Shown piece after piece: positions 23,950-35,128 of a stretch of 64,000 bases of DNA. Under the pieces are notes generated by a model. That model did no database searches. It worked only from the letters and a program-made list of their open reading frames with translations, and was not told the origin of the DNA. Position 1 is the first letter of the stretch; the number at the start of each line of letters is the position of its first letter. The DNA is from Ostrinia nubilalis. Lineage: Eukaryota > Arthropoda > Insecta > Lepidoptera > Crambidae. The DNA lies in NCBI RefSeq assembly GCF_963855985.1, contig NC_087109.1:454001-518000 (forward strand), written 5' to 3'. A program made the position numbers and the translations under genes.

Positions 23950-24208
23950 CCGTAGAGTATGAAATAATAATCAACGTATAATTTTGATTAAACCGCAATA
24001 TTTTGAATTAGATAATACATTTTACTATGCGCTTAATATGTTGAACCAAAAACGTACACATAGAAGCTGAAAATGAAATAACATTAGGTAATAGTCATAA
24101 CTTAAAAATCTAATATTTAAAAATATATATTTTTAGTAGTATGTACGTTGATGTGCTTTTGAATGTATAGTAAGGAATCCAACCAATGATTACTGATTAT
24201 ATCCATAA

Positions 24209-24414
24209 GACCCAGAACAGACGGTGAAACGCAACTGCAACGAAACTGCAACTGCTAGTTACTTTTGAGTTGCATCTAAGTTTCTGCTATAGCGTCCGTT
24301 GAGAGACCACACATGACGCGACCAGTTTGAAACTTTCAGTTTCAGTTTCATTCATCAGAATGATCAGAAAGTTGCAGTTTCGTTGCAGTTGTGTTTCACC
24401 GTCTGTTCTGGGCC
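24209..24414. mobile_element. MITE with ~45-bp inverted ends (CCCAGAACAGACGG)
   Basis: Ends CCCAGAACAGACGGTGAAAC on both sides run on through CAACTGCAACGAAACTGCAA in inverted orientation. 206 bp, non-coding. Confidence 0.9.
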
Positions 24415-24682
24415 TAACACTTTCAAAAACGACTGCTGATCCCTAAAAAGTCAATGTATGCCAAAACATACCTATATCTCAGCAGATTATACCCTACTCC
24501 AATGAAATAAGACTTATTTTCACTTATTCCGTTGTCTTGTACAGTCGGAATCAAAAATACCGTGGATTACCATAAGCAATTTGTACAGTCACGCTACCGC
24601 TGAATGGCATTGATATACAATTCGCCCCAAAAGGAGTAAAAGATAAAATACATTTTCTGTTGCTAGCGTGAAGTTATAGGTC

Positions 24683-25203
24683 TAACCAGGCCTGTTCATC
24701 TCCACGAGTTTACATCGAAAACAAAACACGCACGATGGCCCACCTACAGGATAGGTACTATTCGACAAGGCCTCACATACGAGCGAACATTGACTCACGC
24801 ACGCGTATTCTTGTGTATGATTGAAGAAAATGAAGAAAATGGTGTACTAAATACTGTGCAGTATTTAACTGCCTAAATAATAATAAAAACACAGAATGTA
24901 CTTTTTTAAGTTGCCTCAAGACACTGAGAGGTAAATAAGTAGTTAATATTATTCTTGATAATTCATGCTAAATCATGTAGGTATTTCCTCCGCCATTTTC
25001 CGCAGTTTGGCACCTCACGTCACATCATTTTACCGAAGTCAGCCCTATAGCTTCGGCGCAGTGCCGATCACTGACGTTTGTCAACAAAATGGTGCTTGAC
25101 TCTTGAGACAGGCTAAATTACACCACATTGTTAATGACATTGAACATACATTTTTTTAAATACCTTCGCGAAGTAAAACTTCTGTATGTAGTACTTATTA
25201 TTA
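24683..25203 (+). repeat. Unclassified dispersed repeat, copy 2
   Basis: Same family as 9655-10125, opposite orientation. It starts GGCCTGTTCATCTCCACGAG and ends near TACTTATTATTATTCTGTG. Extra sequence in the middle relative to copy 1. No long frame. Confidence 0.65.
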
Positions 25204-25204
25204 T

Positions 25205-25320
25205 TCTGTGGTCTAACGCTTAAGTTAGAGCCTGAGGTATAGGAGCGGCACGGGAGGGGTGACATTGACATACTATGACGTCACAGAGCATACAAATCTG
25301 CATGAGATCTGAAGTCTCGC
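25205..25320. mobile_element. Fragment of MITE family H (GGAGCGGCACGG)
   Basis: GCCTGAGGTATAGGAGCGGC and the downstream ATGACGTCACAGAGCATACA match the ends of the MITE at 52340-52620 and the outer element at 56431-57419. One end only. Confidence 0.6.
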
Positions 25321-25351
25321 TGACGTTTGACAGTCACAAAACATACTTCCA

Positions 25352-25510
25352 TGCGCGTGGATCCCGTTTTACGCCCTTAGGGGAGGAGTTTCGTAAAATC
25401 CCGTCTTAGTGAGCACCTACGTTCTAAAAGGAACCCCCATGCAAAATTTCAGACTCGTAGCACTTGTAGTTTCCGAGTTTTCGTGATAAGTGAGTCAGTC
25501 AGTGACCTTT
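25352..25510 (-). mobile_element. Partial Helitron (GTGACTGACTGAC type)
   Basis: Contains GCGTGGATCCCGTTTTACGC and ends at GTCAGTCAGTGACCTTTAAA; the CTAG hairpin end is missing. Confidence 0.65.
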
Positions 25511-26228
25511 AAAATTATCGTGCTACAAATAAGTAACCAAATTTATTCAGGTGCTTTTCCACTGTGGAAAATATTCACTAAAAACTTTAGAATTTTATTT
25601 TACAATTTTCTTGCAATTCCTAACTCCATTTTAAATTTATTTTCACTCTTATCTGCAAATTGCAAGATAAGTTGACACTTGCAGAGTTTGAACTTGGTCT
25701 GTGGCCAACTTAAATACAAGTTGCATTTGAAGATCTAGATTTGAGATAAAATCATGGACATTCTGCTGCAAATTTTAAAGAAGTGTCGAAAGCTTTTTAA
25801 GTTTCAACTTGGGTGTTTTATTTGAAATACCTAAGGTGGGTTCGCAGGTTTTACCTTTCTTGGTAGTTTTAATAAAATACAACTGAATTCAGATCTATTT
25901 ATCTGTCAATTTATGTCGCAGTATATGGTTTACTTTACTATTAAAACCAACAAATACAATTCACTTCAATAGACACAGGAATTTTGTAAATAAACCACGA
26001 TAATTTATCGCCTTCAACATTTTACTTTACAGTCAATACCTGACTGTCTTGGTGTCAAAGTTAGTCATTTTTTTGTTTACACATTAAAAACCATACAGGC
26101 AAGAGCAGGATGTATTAATCATTATTTATTTTATTTTGTAAACCACTCCCATAGCTCGTATAATGTTTGGTTGGTTTGGGACTGGATGACGCAGAGTATG
26201 ATGTCCAAGAATGTGACCCACTGCATTA
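25511..26228. other. Unassigned AT-rich DNA
   Basis: No gene or repeat boundary was recognised. Confidence 0.35.
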
Positions 26229-26404
26229 AGGCTGGGCGCAGACCACCGACTTTTAGTTGGCCGATAGTTGGGCCCGATTCTAAATTGTATAAAGAATCGA
26301 CCGATACCAAATCGGTGTAATGTGCGCACTTTCATACATCACATCTCCATACTGATGAACAGCCCAACTATCGGTTAGCTAAAAATCGGTGGTCTGCGCC
26401 TAGG
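26229..26404. mobile_element. MITE family F, copy 2 (diverged)
   Basis: Inverted ends AGGCTGGGCGCAGACCACCG and complement, with the family core TTAGTTGGCCGATAGTTG and CCCAACTATCGG. Confidence 0.8.
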
Positions 26405-26768
26405 CTAAACGATACTTTACTTTTGGTATTCATAGCACTACTAAAAAGTACTCCATTACTAAAATCTAGTCAGACCGTATTTCAGACAATGGCCTCTCCT
26501 GCACGAGGAGACCGCAGGCCGTTCTCATTTTTCTAGGCTAAGTGTCGTCACAATAGAAATATACAAAGTAGGATAAAATACTTCATCTTCCTTTTTTCAG
26601 TTGTGCAAGGAAGCAGTTATGTTATGTGAAGAGTTCCAACGTTGTCTGACGAGCAGAAACTTATATGTTAGTATAATAAGTCAGCATGCTTCAACCTTAC
26701 ACGGGTTACTACTAAAATTTGCTAGTTTATATTTTCAAACCAGGTTGCTGTCTGGCCTGTGAAATATA

Positions 26769-26936
26769 TACAGGGTGTTTGGTAAATGAGTATATGAGCC
26801 GACACTAGCCCATGTTAACATGGGCATATAAATGGTATGGTGAAGTCAGAAATTTGATATCATCATTTTATTTTTTTTAATTTTCATACTAAAGTAAATC
26901 CGATTTATATTATACCCATTTACCTAACACTCTGTA
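26769..26936. mobile_element. Possible Tc1/mariner-type MITE (TACAGGGTGTT ends)
   Basis: Inverted ends TACAGGGTGTTTGGTAAATG and TACAGAGTGTTAGGTAAATG (complement of the right end) bound 168 bp; TA at both edges. Confidence 0.75.
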
Positions 26937-27313
26937 CAGTGCCTCGTATTACACACAGCATTCAGCTATCGGATACTGTTAAAACAGAACAAGGTCGAGT
27001 TGCCATCGTACATTAAACTAAAACGGACTAGTGTAGGTACTAACGTAGGATAGAGCTTCAGTTCACTACAAAAAATATACCACTCACGCCCTTTTTTGAG
27101 TACTTACCCAGATGTAAATATGAGGTAATCGGGTATTTTTCATCTCACCCAGTTGTGGCACTAAGACCGGTCTAGCCAGACAGCTAGAATATAGGAGTCT
27201 CGAAGGTACACTTTATTACAGTCCTTATCTAGCCAGACTTTTGCTAAAGAAATATACAAAATGGGTAAAACAAAGTTATGCTAAAATAAGACTCAAATTG
27301 ACCATGCCTAGAG

Positions 27314-27555
27314 CAGGGTTTCCCAATTTTTTTTTGCCAAGGAACCCTAATTGATTATACTTTTCCTAGCGAAACCCTACTTTGATAAATGGAAATTAAA
27401 TGAAAAACAATAAAGTTTTTATGCAATTATTTGTAAACAAGTCGGTGCGCGCGAACAACGTCGGTCACGAAACGTGGGATAATATTTTTTACGGAACCCT
27501 TGCGACCTTTCCACGGAACCCCAGGGTTCCGCGGACCACCTTTCGGGAACCGCTG
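27314..27555. mobile_element. Non-autonomous hAT element with perfect 8-bp duplication
   Basis: Starts CAGGGTTTCCCAA and ends with the related complement CGGGAACCGCTG. The 8-bp repeat GCCTAGAG flanks it at 27306-27313 and 27556-27563. Confidence 0.9.
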
Positions 27556-27588
27556 GCCTAGAGTATAGTGACGTTGACGTACGAGTAG

Positions 27589-27724
27589 TATTCACAAACG
27601 ATGTTTGCTGATGCAAAGCAGCAAATCGAACGCACAGCGTTGAATAGAGCTCTGTGATTGGTCGTGTGTCACCCTGTGCGCACTTGACTGTGAGACCTCA
27701 TAGTAATGCTTGTGAATACGGGCG
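27589..27724. mobile_element. MITE family C, copy 4
   Basis: Left TATTCACAAACGATG, core GTTGAATAGAGCTCTGTGAT, right GCTTGTGAATACGGGCG. Confidence 0.8.
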
Positions 27725-27892
27725 TAAAAGTCCTATAAACTAGTAAAATTTTTGGAGCAATGAGTTGCGAGAAAGTAAATTTTGAACATTTATTTGATTA
27801 TTTCAGTGATTGAAAAGTTCAGTGCTTAGACCGGTAGTGTTTTTACTATTTACTGTAGCCATCAAAGGACACTCCCAATGACTTCCATATTG

Positions 27893-27966
27893 GTCAATTG
27901 GTGATCGAACCCGTGCCTCTCTGGGTCTGAACCCGGTGGTCTTACCACTAGACCACAGAGACGGTT
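27893..27966 (-). mobile_element. tRNA-like SINE head
   Basis: On the minus strand, CTCTGTGGTCTAGTGGTAAG (A box) and a degenerate B box GGTTCGATCACC. It resembles the head of the SINE at 14212-14540; the body is diverged or truncated. Confidence 0.6.
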
Positions 27967-28689
27967 AACCTCCTGCAACCTCGGCTTGTTCCCAGGGAGA
28001 TATCCCGGTTTTTGCAGGATCCCTTTTAGTAGTATTCGTGTTTTAATATTAATGTCGAACGAACATCCCGTTTGCAGTGTCCCGTAAAAACCGATCCTTT
28101 CAAATAATATGTCTGTTTTTGGTCGATCCTGCATTGCTGGATCCCCCTGTCCCGCAAAACTGGGCTGCCGTGAGAATTAGCCCTTAGAGGTCTATTTGGT
28201 TAATCCAATCAAAGAGTCCCTTATCTAATTCGACATTGGAACCCTAAGCACGGTGTAAAAGGACCCGGGAAACTAACCCAATTTTAAATTGACGGCTACT
28301 TATCACGGGATCAGCGTGGCAGCCACTTTGGTGACGTCACGGATCTTAGGCCGGCCGAGGAAGAGCGATGAGGTAAAAAATGGTGCGGGAAATTTCAGGA
28401 GCTTTTTTGGTATTTGTCTTTTTTTTCCATCTAATTTGGAATTCGTTTTAAGTGTGGAAGCATAACAAGGTTGGCAATTTTACTTTGATAGTGGTGGTCA
28501 CTTCTAATAATGCTTTATTTATAGCGTTAATAATAGATACTTACAACTTAAGGACTTTAAACGAAAACAATGCTCCGAAAGGTAGGTAGTTATTTAGTGA
28601 AAGAATTAGCTAACATTTTGAATTGAACAACAAAAAATATAACCTTACATAATATTTGATGTACTTAAAGACTATTCTTACCGTTAGAT

Positions 28690-28908
28690 AATTCCTGGCA
28701 ATAAGTGGTGACTGAGTTTGTTCCGGCGTTTCTTCTCAGCACTTGCCATATGTTTGTCTCGAAGCGCTGGTAGGGCCCAAAAGATAAGGAGACATGTAAA
28801 GTGCCCCATAAGGGCTACCTTTTCTCTTTTTATTATTTTCTATTGACGTTCTTAAGTGCCACTTGTGGTCTAAACTGAATAAATATTTTTGATTTTTTGA
28901 TTTTGAAT
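28690..28908 (+). mobile_element. LINE 3'-UTR fragment (family A2)
   Basis: Shares GTGACTGAGTTTGTTCC and CTTCTCAGCACTTGCC with LINE family A, then GTAAAGTGCCCCATAAGGGC, and ends in (GATTTTTT)n-like repeats. A minus-strand copy of the last part is at 38650-38762. RT part lost. Confidence 0.75.
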
Positions 28909-30330
28909 AATTTAAAAACAATCACTGACCATAACCTTTATAAATTAACCTATCAGGCCTTTTTAATTTCATCAAGAAAATTGATTTATTTTTGAAAATA
29001 ATAGATGTAAACAATCACAGCATTTAGTTCTTAATTGCCCTAATACATTAACCAATGATGTCTTGATTATAAAAAAATATTTCTTTTGTTGTTTGCCTAT
29101 TTAGAAGATTCATTTGAAGATTCCAATTCCGTGCAAATTGTGATTTTATTTCTTAGAAATTAGAGTTCGTCGTTCTATCTCAAATTGAGCACAGTTCTGC
29201 AAAACTTTTTGGTGCCAATATGAGCCTTCGCACAAGGAGATTGAGCATACCCTTACATACGACATCGGTTTTTTCGCGGATGGGATTTTTTTACGAGAAT
29301 TTCGACTTTAACTCCTTGAAATACGATTCAAATTTTCACTATCTGTGCTGCGTGCTCTCAGCATTGCAATTTGCATTTTCCCACGCGGTGTTAAAGTGCA
29401 AAATGGTTTAGTATGAGGGTAATCCGACTAATTTGTCGTGTCGTATCGGGACGGGCGATCTGCGGCAATCAGTCTGCGACGTCGTTTTTTGCGGGCGTTA
29501 ATTTAAATTGGACGGGTAAGTTTTAACTGTAAGCGTTGTAATACGTCAGAGTTATCTACAGGGAAATATGGTTTAGAGGCCAAATATATAACTTCTTAAT
29601 GTTTACAGTAGGTAGGTAATATTACTTTATTTTTTAAATTCAACAAGTAAAAAAGTTACTTTTATGTAAATATTTTCAACGCGCGGTCTAGAAATAAAAT
29701 CCAATGTCTGTTTGGTTTTATGTCAAATGTAATATTATGTAACTCATTATTTCATTCATACGCCCTATTTGAAAAAAATCCGCATACTTTACCTACTTAT
29801 TATTACAAAAAAAAAAACATACTAAAATAATACAGTTTAGCTGGTGCAAGAATGCGCGACTAGAAACGTTCGAGAAAATAGTGAGTTACTAATCGATGGT
29901 ACCAGCGCGGTACGTGATATTTATCTGAGAGAGGGTAGACAGTCTATCAATTCAATAACTCCTACCTGCAAAGAAAACATTAGTCTGCAGTTAATCGTGG
30001 CACAATGAGCAGTACCAATAAATAATACGTGGTTAAAATCAGGATCAAAAAAAGGTTTTTTAAAGTTTTGTTTGTTGTAGAATCACATTGCATACCAACC
30101 CAAACCTTTTACCGTTGACCTAAAGACGAAAATATTTTTTACAGAATTTATTTCAAACATTTTATCGTTAAATGTCGTCAAATTAAAACCTAAATCTGAC
30201 TAAAACCAAGTGCTGTGAACGAAGAGTGACTACAGTGCCTACGCGTAGTGAAAATGTCCATTTAACGTAGTACGAGTAGACTAGTGAGTGTAGTGAACTT
30301 AGTTGAGTGAAGTGAAGTGAGTGACTCAAG
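28909..30330. other. Non-repetitive-looking DNA upstream of a candidate exon
   Basis: No repeat family was recognised across most of this stretch, unusual for the window. That fits 5'-flanking or UTR sequence of the candidate exon at 30331, but no core promoter could be fixed. Confidence 0.35.
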
Positions 30331-30393
30331 ATGAATACGGTGCAGAGTACGGGAGGCCATGGGGGGTCCATGAAGAAGGATCACAAGCATGAG
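30331..30393 (+). CDS. Candidate first coding exon of an unknown gene
   Basis: An ATG after CTCAAG opens a 21-codon frame (MNTVQSTGGHGGSMKKDHKH, then E) that runs straight into GAG|GTCAGTG, a good 5' splice site in phase 0. The surroundings carry no recognised transposon. The peptide is Gly/His/Lys-rich and hydrophilic and has no recognisable domain. No second exon was found in the rest of the plus strand, so the gene would have to continue past a long intron containing the CR1 and LTR elements, or the call is wrong. An alternative is a chance ATG in non-coding RNA. Confidence 0.35.
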
Positions 30394-31081
30394 GTCAGTG
30401 ATAGAATAATCATCATTTGAAATTATCCAACAGCTCTTATTGTCGGGAGTCATGCAGACTACGTTGTTTTATCGTGTAATATTTCAGGTGCTCCTGATGA
30501 CATAAGTTATCATAATGCCATTGAAGTTAACAGTGCGTTAAGTAATTTTTTGACGGTTTTAACATTTTGATGCCATTGCTATTGGATGAAGAGAGACCGC
30601 GTGCTTTTTTCCGACCAATCTCTTGTAAAATGCTCATTTTTGACTTATGCTGTTAGAATTTCACTCATGATAAACTTTTTTTTATACAAATATTATTATA
30701 TATTTTTTTTTATACAAATATAATTCACCTCGCGCGAGTGCTAACGAACGCACGCAATATCAAAAGCTCCGTAAAATTTTGACGTTTAAAGCGGTAAAAA
30801 TGTGATATTAAGGACTAAAACTTATATAAATGTGTTCCTTGTAAAAAACTGTGACGATACATCTAATTATTTAAATGAAAAAGAAGTGACTTATGTGTTT
30901 TAAAACGGTGCAAAGATATTATTTTGTACTAACAAACGATCAGCTGTGCCGGGTGAAGTGACTCATCGAGTGTTAGTGATCGAAAACATTACCAAATATG
31001 GTCACGCACGCACCGACTCGTAGCTGATGATTCATAACATCAGCTGATTGGTAACAACCATACCAAGTTTTCGGCGAACAC

Positions 31082-31160
31082 GTCACAGAGGCCGTGGAGC
31101 AGCGGCTACGAATCTAAGCTTACGCTAGGAAGCGTGGGTTCGAATCTTGACTTTTGTGAC
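31082..31160 (+). ncRNA. tRNA-like unit with A and B boxes in the LINE 5' region
   Basis: GTCACAG at 31082-31088 pairs with TTGTGAC at 31154-31160 as a 7-bp acceptor-like stem (one G-T). GCCG/CGGC (31091-31094, 31103-31106) makes a 4-bp D-like stem. TGGAGCAGCGG (31095-31105) fits the A box except one base, and GGTTCGAATCT (31137-31147) fits the B box. A run of six T's (Pol III terminator) follows at once. The anticodon and T stems are poor, so it is not a functional tRNA. It may be a Pol III promoter or a SINE head joined to the LINE. Confidence 0.6.
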
Positions 31161-31244
31161 TTTTTTATTTTTTAATTTTATTTTTTGATTTTATTTTTTC
31201 TTTTTTTCTTTTTTAATCTTCATGACATTTTGATAACAAAAACA

Positions 31245-32735
31245 ATGTCTGGAAAGTGCGGAAAATGTAATAAACAACTACCTAAGAAACAATTTTTGAC
31301 ATGCTCGATATGTAATACGAGCTATGATATAGATTGCGCTGGAGCAGAAAAACGATTTTTTATTATGAACGACGAACACAAAAGGCGGTGGAAATGTCTT
31401 CTTTGTCCAAAACCTTCCTCGAGCACTGCAATGATGGTCTCGACTCCCATCATGGACAAAGTTACACTGAGAAAGAAACAGACCGTAAACATAACAACAA
31501 CTAACTCATTTGAATCGTTAGCTGAAACCTTATCGGATGATGAAGATGAGGATGACATGTATTCAAATACACAAGAGGAAAAATTAAATAGAAGCTGCCC
31601 GGAATTGTCATGTATTAGAGCAGAAGATTTGGACGAAATGAAGGAAAAAATGTTAAGAATGCAAACGAAATTAGATATAGCTGAAAAAGAAATTGAAAAA
31701 TTAGTAATAGATAATTCGAATCTTTTGAAGGAACTAGCTGAAAAGGAAAGAAAGATAAATAACTTAAATCAAGTCTGTAACTCAAACCGAAAACCTCGAA
31801 AGAAACGAAAATCGAATCAATCTAAGTCAATGATTTCATTTGCGATCAATGAAAGTCTTGAAGGATTGAATATGGAATTACCGGAAAAACTTATCAAGGA
31901 AGCGTCAGCCAGTGAAGATGATGTATTGGTGAAAGAAAATAGTACTTTGCAATGCAAGAAAAGCATACATATTTTTGGAGACCAATATCTACGCGGATTT
32001 GCTATAAAATTGCTCGATTCCCGAAAAGGAAAATGGAATGACTTATACAAAATTTCAAGTTTAATCAAGCCGCAAGCAAGAAGCTGTGATATTCTACCAA
32101 GTTTAGATACATTGACAAGTAATATTGGAAGAGATGATATAGTCATCATATGTGTAGGCTCGAATGATAGAGACCCATATCTGCTTTACAGTAATTTATG
32201 TAATATATTATGCAAATTTCACTATTGTAAATGTTTTGTTATAAGTGTTAAATTCAACAAATATTTAAATACTAATAGATTGAATTATGAAATTGACATG
32301 TTCACGAAAAAATATAATAATTGTACATTTATTGACATTAAGAATGATTACTATGGTTTAAGCTCTTACTTAGACATGCTTGCTTTTAAAATAAACATAG
32401 AGATAGACTTCCCTAGATACAAAAAGGAGTTCATTGATGTTCTATTTGAAAATAAAAATAAAGATTGCAGAAAAAACATAAATAAATATATTAAAACAAC
32501 AAAACAGAAAACAATTACGCATTACTTTAAAAGAAACAATACATTAACAACAAAAAATACTACCGATGACATAAAAAAATCACAATATTTGCAGAACACT
32601 ATTCTACACTATTTCCAAAAAATTAAACGATGCGATGGAAATAAGGTTAATAAATCAGTAGGACAAGCTAAATCAAACTTAGATGAATCACAAAATTTTT
32701 TCTCACAAGCAAAGGAGAATTTATTTTTAACATAA
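31245..32735 (+). CDS. CR1-like LINE ORF1 protein (PHD-like, coiled coil, esterase-like, two PIP-box motifs)
   Basis: 496 aa, intact. The start at 31245 (MSGKCGKCNK) is preferred over the upstream ATG at 31185 because the extra 20 codons are a low-complexity F/L stretch. Residues 5-54 form a PHD-like zinc finger with Cys at 5, 8, 20, 23, 31, 51 and 54; the usual His is replaced (D28). An acidic patch (DDEDEDD, ~96-102) and a Lys/Glu-rich coiled coil (~125-175) follow, then a basic stretch (KPRKKRK). Residues ~240-380 look like an SGNH/GDSL esterase: block I reads GDQ at 245-247 where GDS is expected, and block III GSND at 305-308 is kept. The catalytic Ser is therefore missing. Near the C-terminus QKTITHYF (421-428) and QNTILHYF (450-457) both fit the PCNA-binding PIP-box pattern. 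CR1 ORF1 proteins are thought to bind the element RNA; the PCNA link here is inference. Confidence 0.85.
   Translation: MSGKCGKCNKQLPKKQFLTCSICNTSYDIDCAGAEKRFFIMNDEHKRRWKCLLCPKPSSSTAMMVSTPIMDKVTLRKKQTVNITTTNSFESLAETLSDDEDEDDMYSNTQEEKLNRSCPELSCIRAEDLDEMKEKMLRMQTKLDIAEKEIEKLVIDNSNLLKELAEKERKINNLNQVCNSNRKPRKKRKSNQSKSMISFAINESLEGLNMELPEKLIKEASASEDDVLVKENSTLQCKKSIHIFGDQYLRGFAIKLLDSRKGKWNDLYKISSLIKPQARSCDILPSLDTLTSNIGRDDIVIICVGSNDRDPYLLYSNLCNILCKFHYCKCFVISVKFNKYLNTNRLNYEIDMFTKKYNNCTFIDIKNDYYGLSSYLDMLAFKINIEIDFPRYKKEFIDVLFENKNKDCRKNINKYIKTTKQKTITHYFKRNNTLTTKNTTDDIKKSQYLQNTILHYFQKIKRCDGNKVNKSVGQAKSNLDESQNFFSQAKENLFLT
32505..32615 (+). other. Two PIP-box-like motifs in ORF1
   Basis: The codons for QKTITHYF are at 32505-32528 and for QNTILHYF at 32592-32615. 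Both match Q-x-x-[I/L/M]-x-x-[F/Y]-[F/Y], the PCNA-interacting motif; basic residues follow the first (KR). Confidence 0.7.
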
Positions 32736-32785
32736 TTCATCTAAATACACAAAGTATAAAATCAAAAATAGATCAACTAGAGATA

Positions 32786-35125
32786 TTGTTGCATGAAAGA
32801 CATATAGATGTTTGCTGCTTTAGTGAAACTTTTTTAGAATGCCATGAAATGGACATTCTTCAAATTGACGGATATAAAATCGCAGCTTATTTTTGTAGAA
32901 AACGTAAAAAAAGAGGAGGTGTTGCAATATATATAAAAAATACAATTGATTGTTCCGAAGTCAAGTGGATATCAGAGATGTCCATTGAATGCCATTTTGA
33001 ATGCTGCGGTATCGTTATATCTGGATTTAACTACCTGATAATATGCGTATATAGGACTCCAAACAGTGATTTTGATATATTCCTAAGCAACATGGAGTAT
33101 CTCTTGCAAAAGGTAATAATTAGATCCCGAAGTAGTTACAAAAATGTTTTCGTCTTAGGTGATTTTAATGTAAACATTCTTGAAAAGAGTAATAAAAGTG
33201 AATTGTTTTTAAATATGTTTAGGACTTATAAATTGCATCCAACAATTAAAGATCCAACCAGAATCACTTCTCATTCGCAGACCTGTATTGACAACATAAT
33301 GACTAACATGAAAAAATATCATACACATATTCTGGATGTTGGTATATCGGATCATACAGGACAAATAATATCAATACCTTCATGCCTTAGTTTTAATGAG
33401 AAGTTTTGGTATATCTTAAAGAGACAACCAAGCTTTTATTTAGAAATATTTTTAAAATATTTATCGCAAATACACTTTACAAATGTTTATGCTCAATCTA
33501 ATCCTAATAATGCATATAACATATTTATTAGTGAATTTTGTTTAATCTATAATTTGTGCGTACCGGTAAAGAAAATTAGAATGACATACAAAAGGACTCC
33601 AAACTGGAAAACCAAAGGCATAATAATAGCAAGTAAAACCAAAAGAAAATTATACTTGCAAAACAGATATACAAATAGTAATGCTGCCAAATTAAAATAT
33701 AAAAGATATTGTAAAATAATGAAATCGGTAACAAGGAAATCAAAAAAGATTGCAAATACAAATTATATAAATAAAAGTACAAATAAGAGTAAAGCTACTT
33801 GGGAAATTATAAAACAAAATACTACTAAATTCAATCATATTAAAGAAACTATTGACTATATAAAAAAAGATGACATTTTAATTAACCAACCTAGTGACAT
33901 AGCTGAAACCATTAATAATTACTTCATAAATTTAAATAATCCATTAGAGACTAAAAGTGACTTACAATATAAACCTATTACCCAACCAAACGCAAATAGT
34001 ATTTTCATGTACCCAGTAAATATAACAGAATTTAAAAAAGTTATAAAAGACTTAAATAATAAAAAAAGCACAGGCTATGATGGAATTCCGATGGCCGTGA
34101 TAAAGTCATGTGTAGATTATATAGCTGAACCGTTAATATATATTATAAATTTGACTTTAGAGACCGGAATATTTCCTGACGACTTAAAAAAAGGACTAAT
34201 AAAACCATTACATAAAAAAGGTGCCAAAAATGATGTAGGAAATTACAGACCGATTACTTTGTTGTCAAATTTTTCCAAAATTTTTGAAAAGCTTATAGCA
34301 AATCGAATGACATCATTTCTTGATAAATATGAAATATTAAACACAAATCAATTTGGATTCCGGAAAGGGAAAAACACGACATTAGCTATATTCAAAATTC
34401 TCAAACAAGTCTGGACTGATCTAAATGACAAAAAAAGTTGCATCGGCCTTTTTTTGGACTTATCTAAAGCTTTTGACTGTGTGGTACACAGGGTGCTTCT
34501 AAAGCAACTTGAACATGTAGGACTACGTGGTATTGCCCTAAAATTAATGGAATCATATTTGACAAATAGAATGCAGTCCACGATATTGGATACATATGAC
34601 AAAAAAACGAAAAGTATATTAACAGTGCAATCCAATTACGATAAAGTATCCATTGGTGTACCGCAGGGCAGTGTACTGGGGCCTTTATTATTTTTAATCT
34701 ACATCAATAAACTTCCCCTGATTATAAATCATTCCTGTGTCATGTTTGCGGATGATGCTACATTGTTTATGTCACAAGACCGAGCAAAAAATGACGAACT
34801 TGTTGGTGAAATTCATAACACACTAAACATTGTTATTGACTGGTTAAAATCTATAAATTTAAATGTAAATCTAGAGAAAACCAAATTATTAGAATTTAGA
34901 AATTATAAAAATGATCCACTAGAATTAAGTATTAAAATTGACAATAAATTAATAGAAAAAGTGCCTGACATAAAATTCTTAGGTTTAAATATAGATACTC
35001 ATATGAACTGGAAGGCACATATCGAGACAATAAATAAAAAATTGTCAAGTGGTTGCTATGCCTTGTCGATTTTAAGCAGTATTTCCTCAGAAAATGTAGC
35101 TAAGAACGCATACTATGGGTACATA
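32786..35125 (+). pseudogene. CR1-like LINE ORF2, endonuclease-RT, interrupted
   Basis: The first ATG is at 32786, but the frame is open upstream to within the end of ORF1 (ending NIIHLNTQS before that ATG), so real translation probably starts by reinitiation or frameshift around 32710-32740. Counting from 32786, the APE-type endonuclease shows FSETFL (E14), GDFNVNI (D126) and SDHTGQ (D189, H190). The RT shows KKSTGYDGIP, SKAFDCV (Asp 564), VPQGSVLGPLLFLIYIN-type and FADD (654-657), the catalytic Asp pair. The frame then enters the inserted TIR element at about 35126. Its product would nick DNA and reverse-transcribe the LINE RNA; this copy cannot. Confidence 0.9.
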
Positions 35126-35128
35126 ATT

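Noticed and set aside
29220..29411. 63-aa plus-strand frame
   Set aside because: No domain, no splice or promoter context, F/S/L-rich as expected for chance frames in AT-rich DNA.
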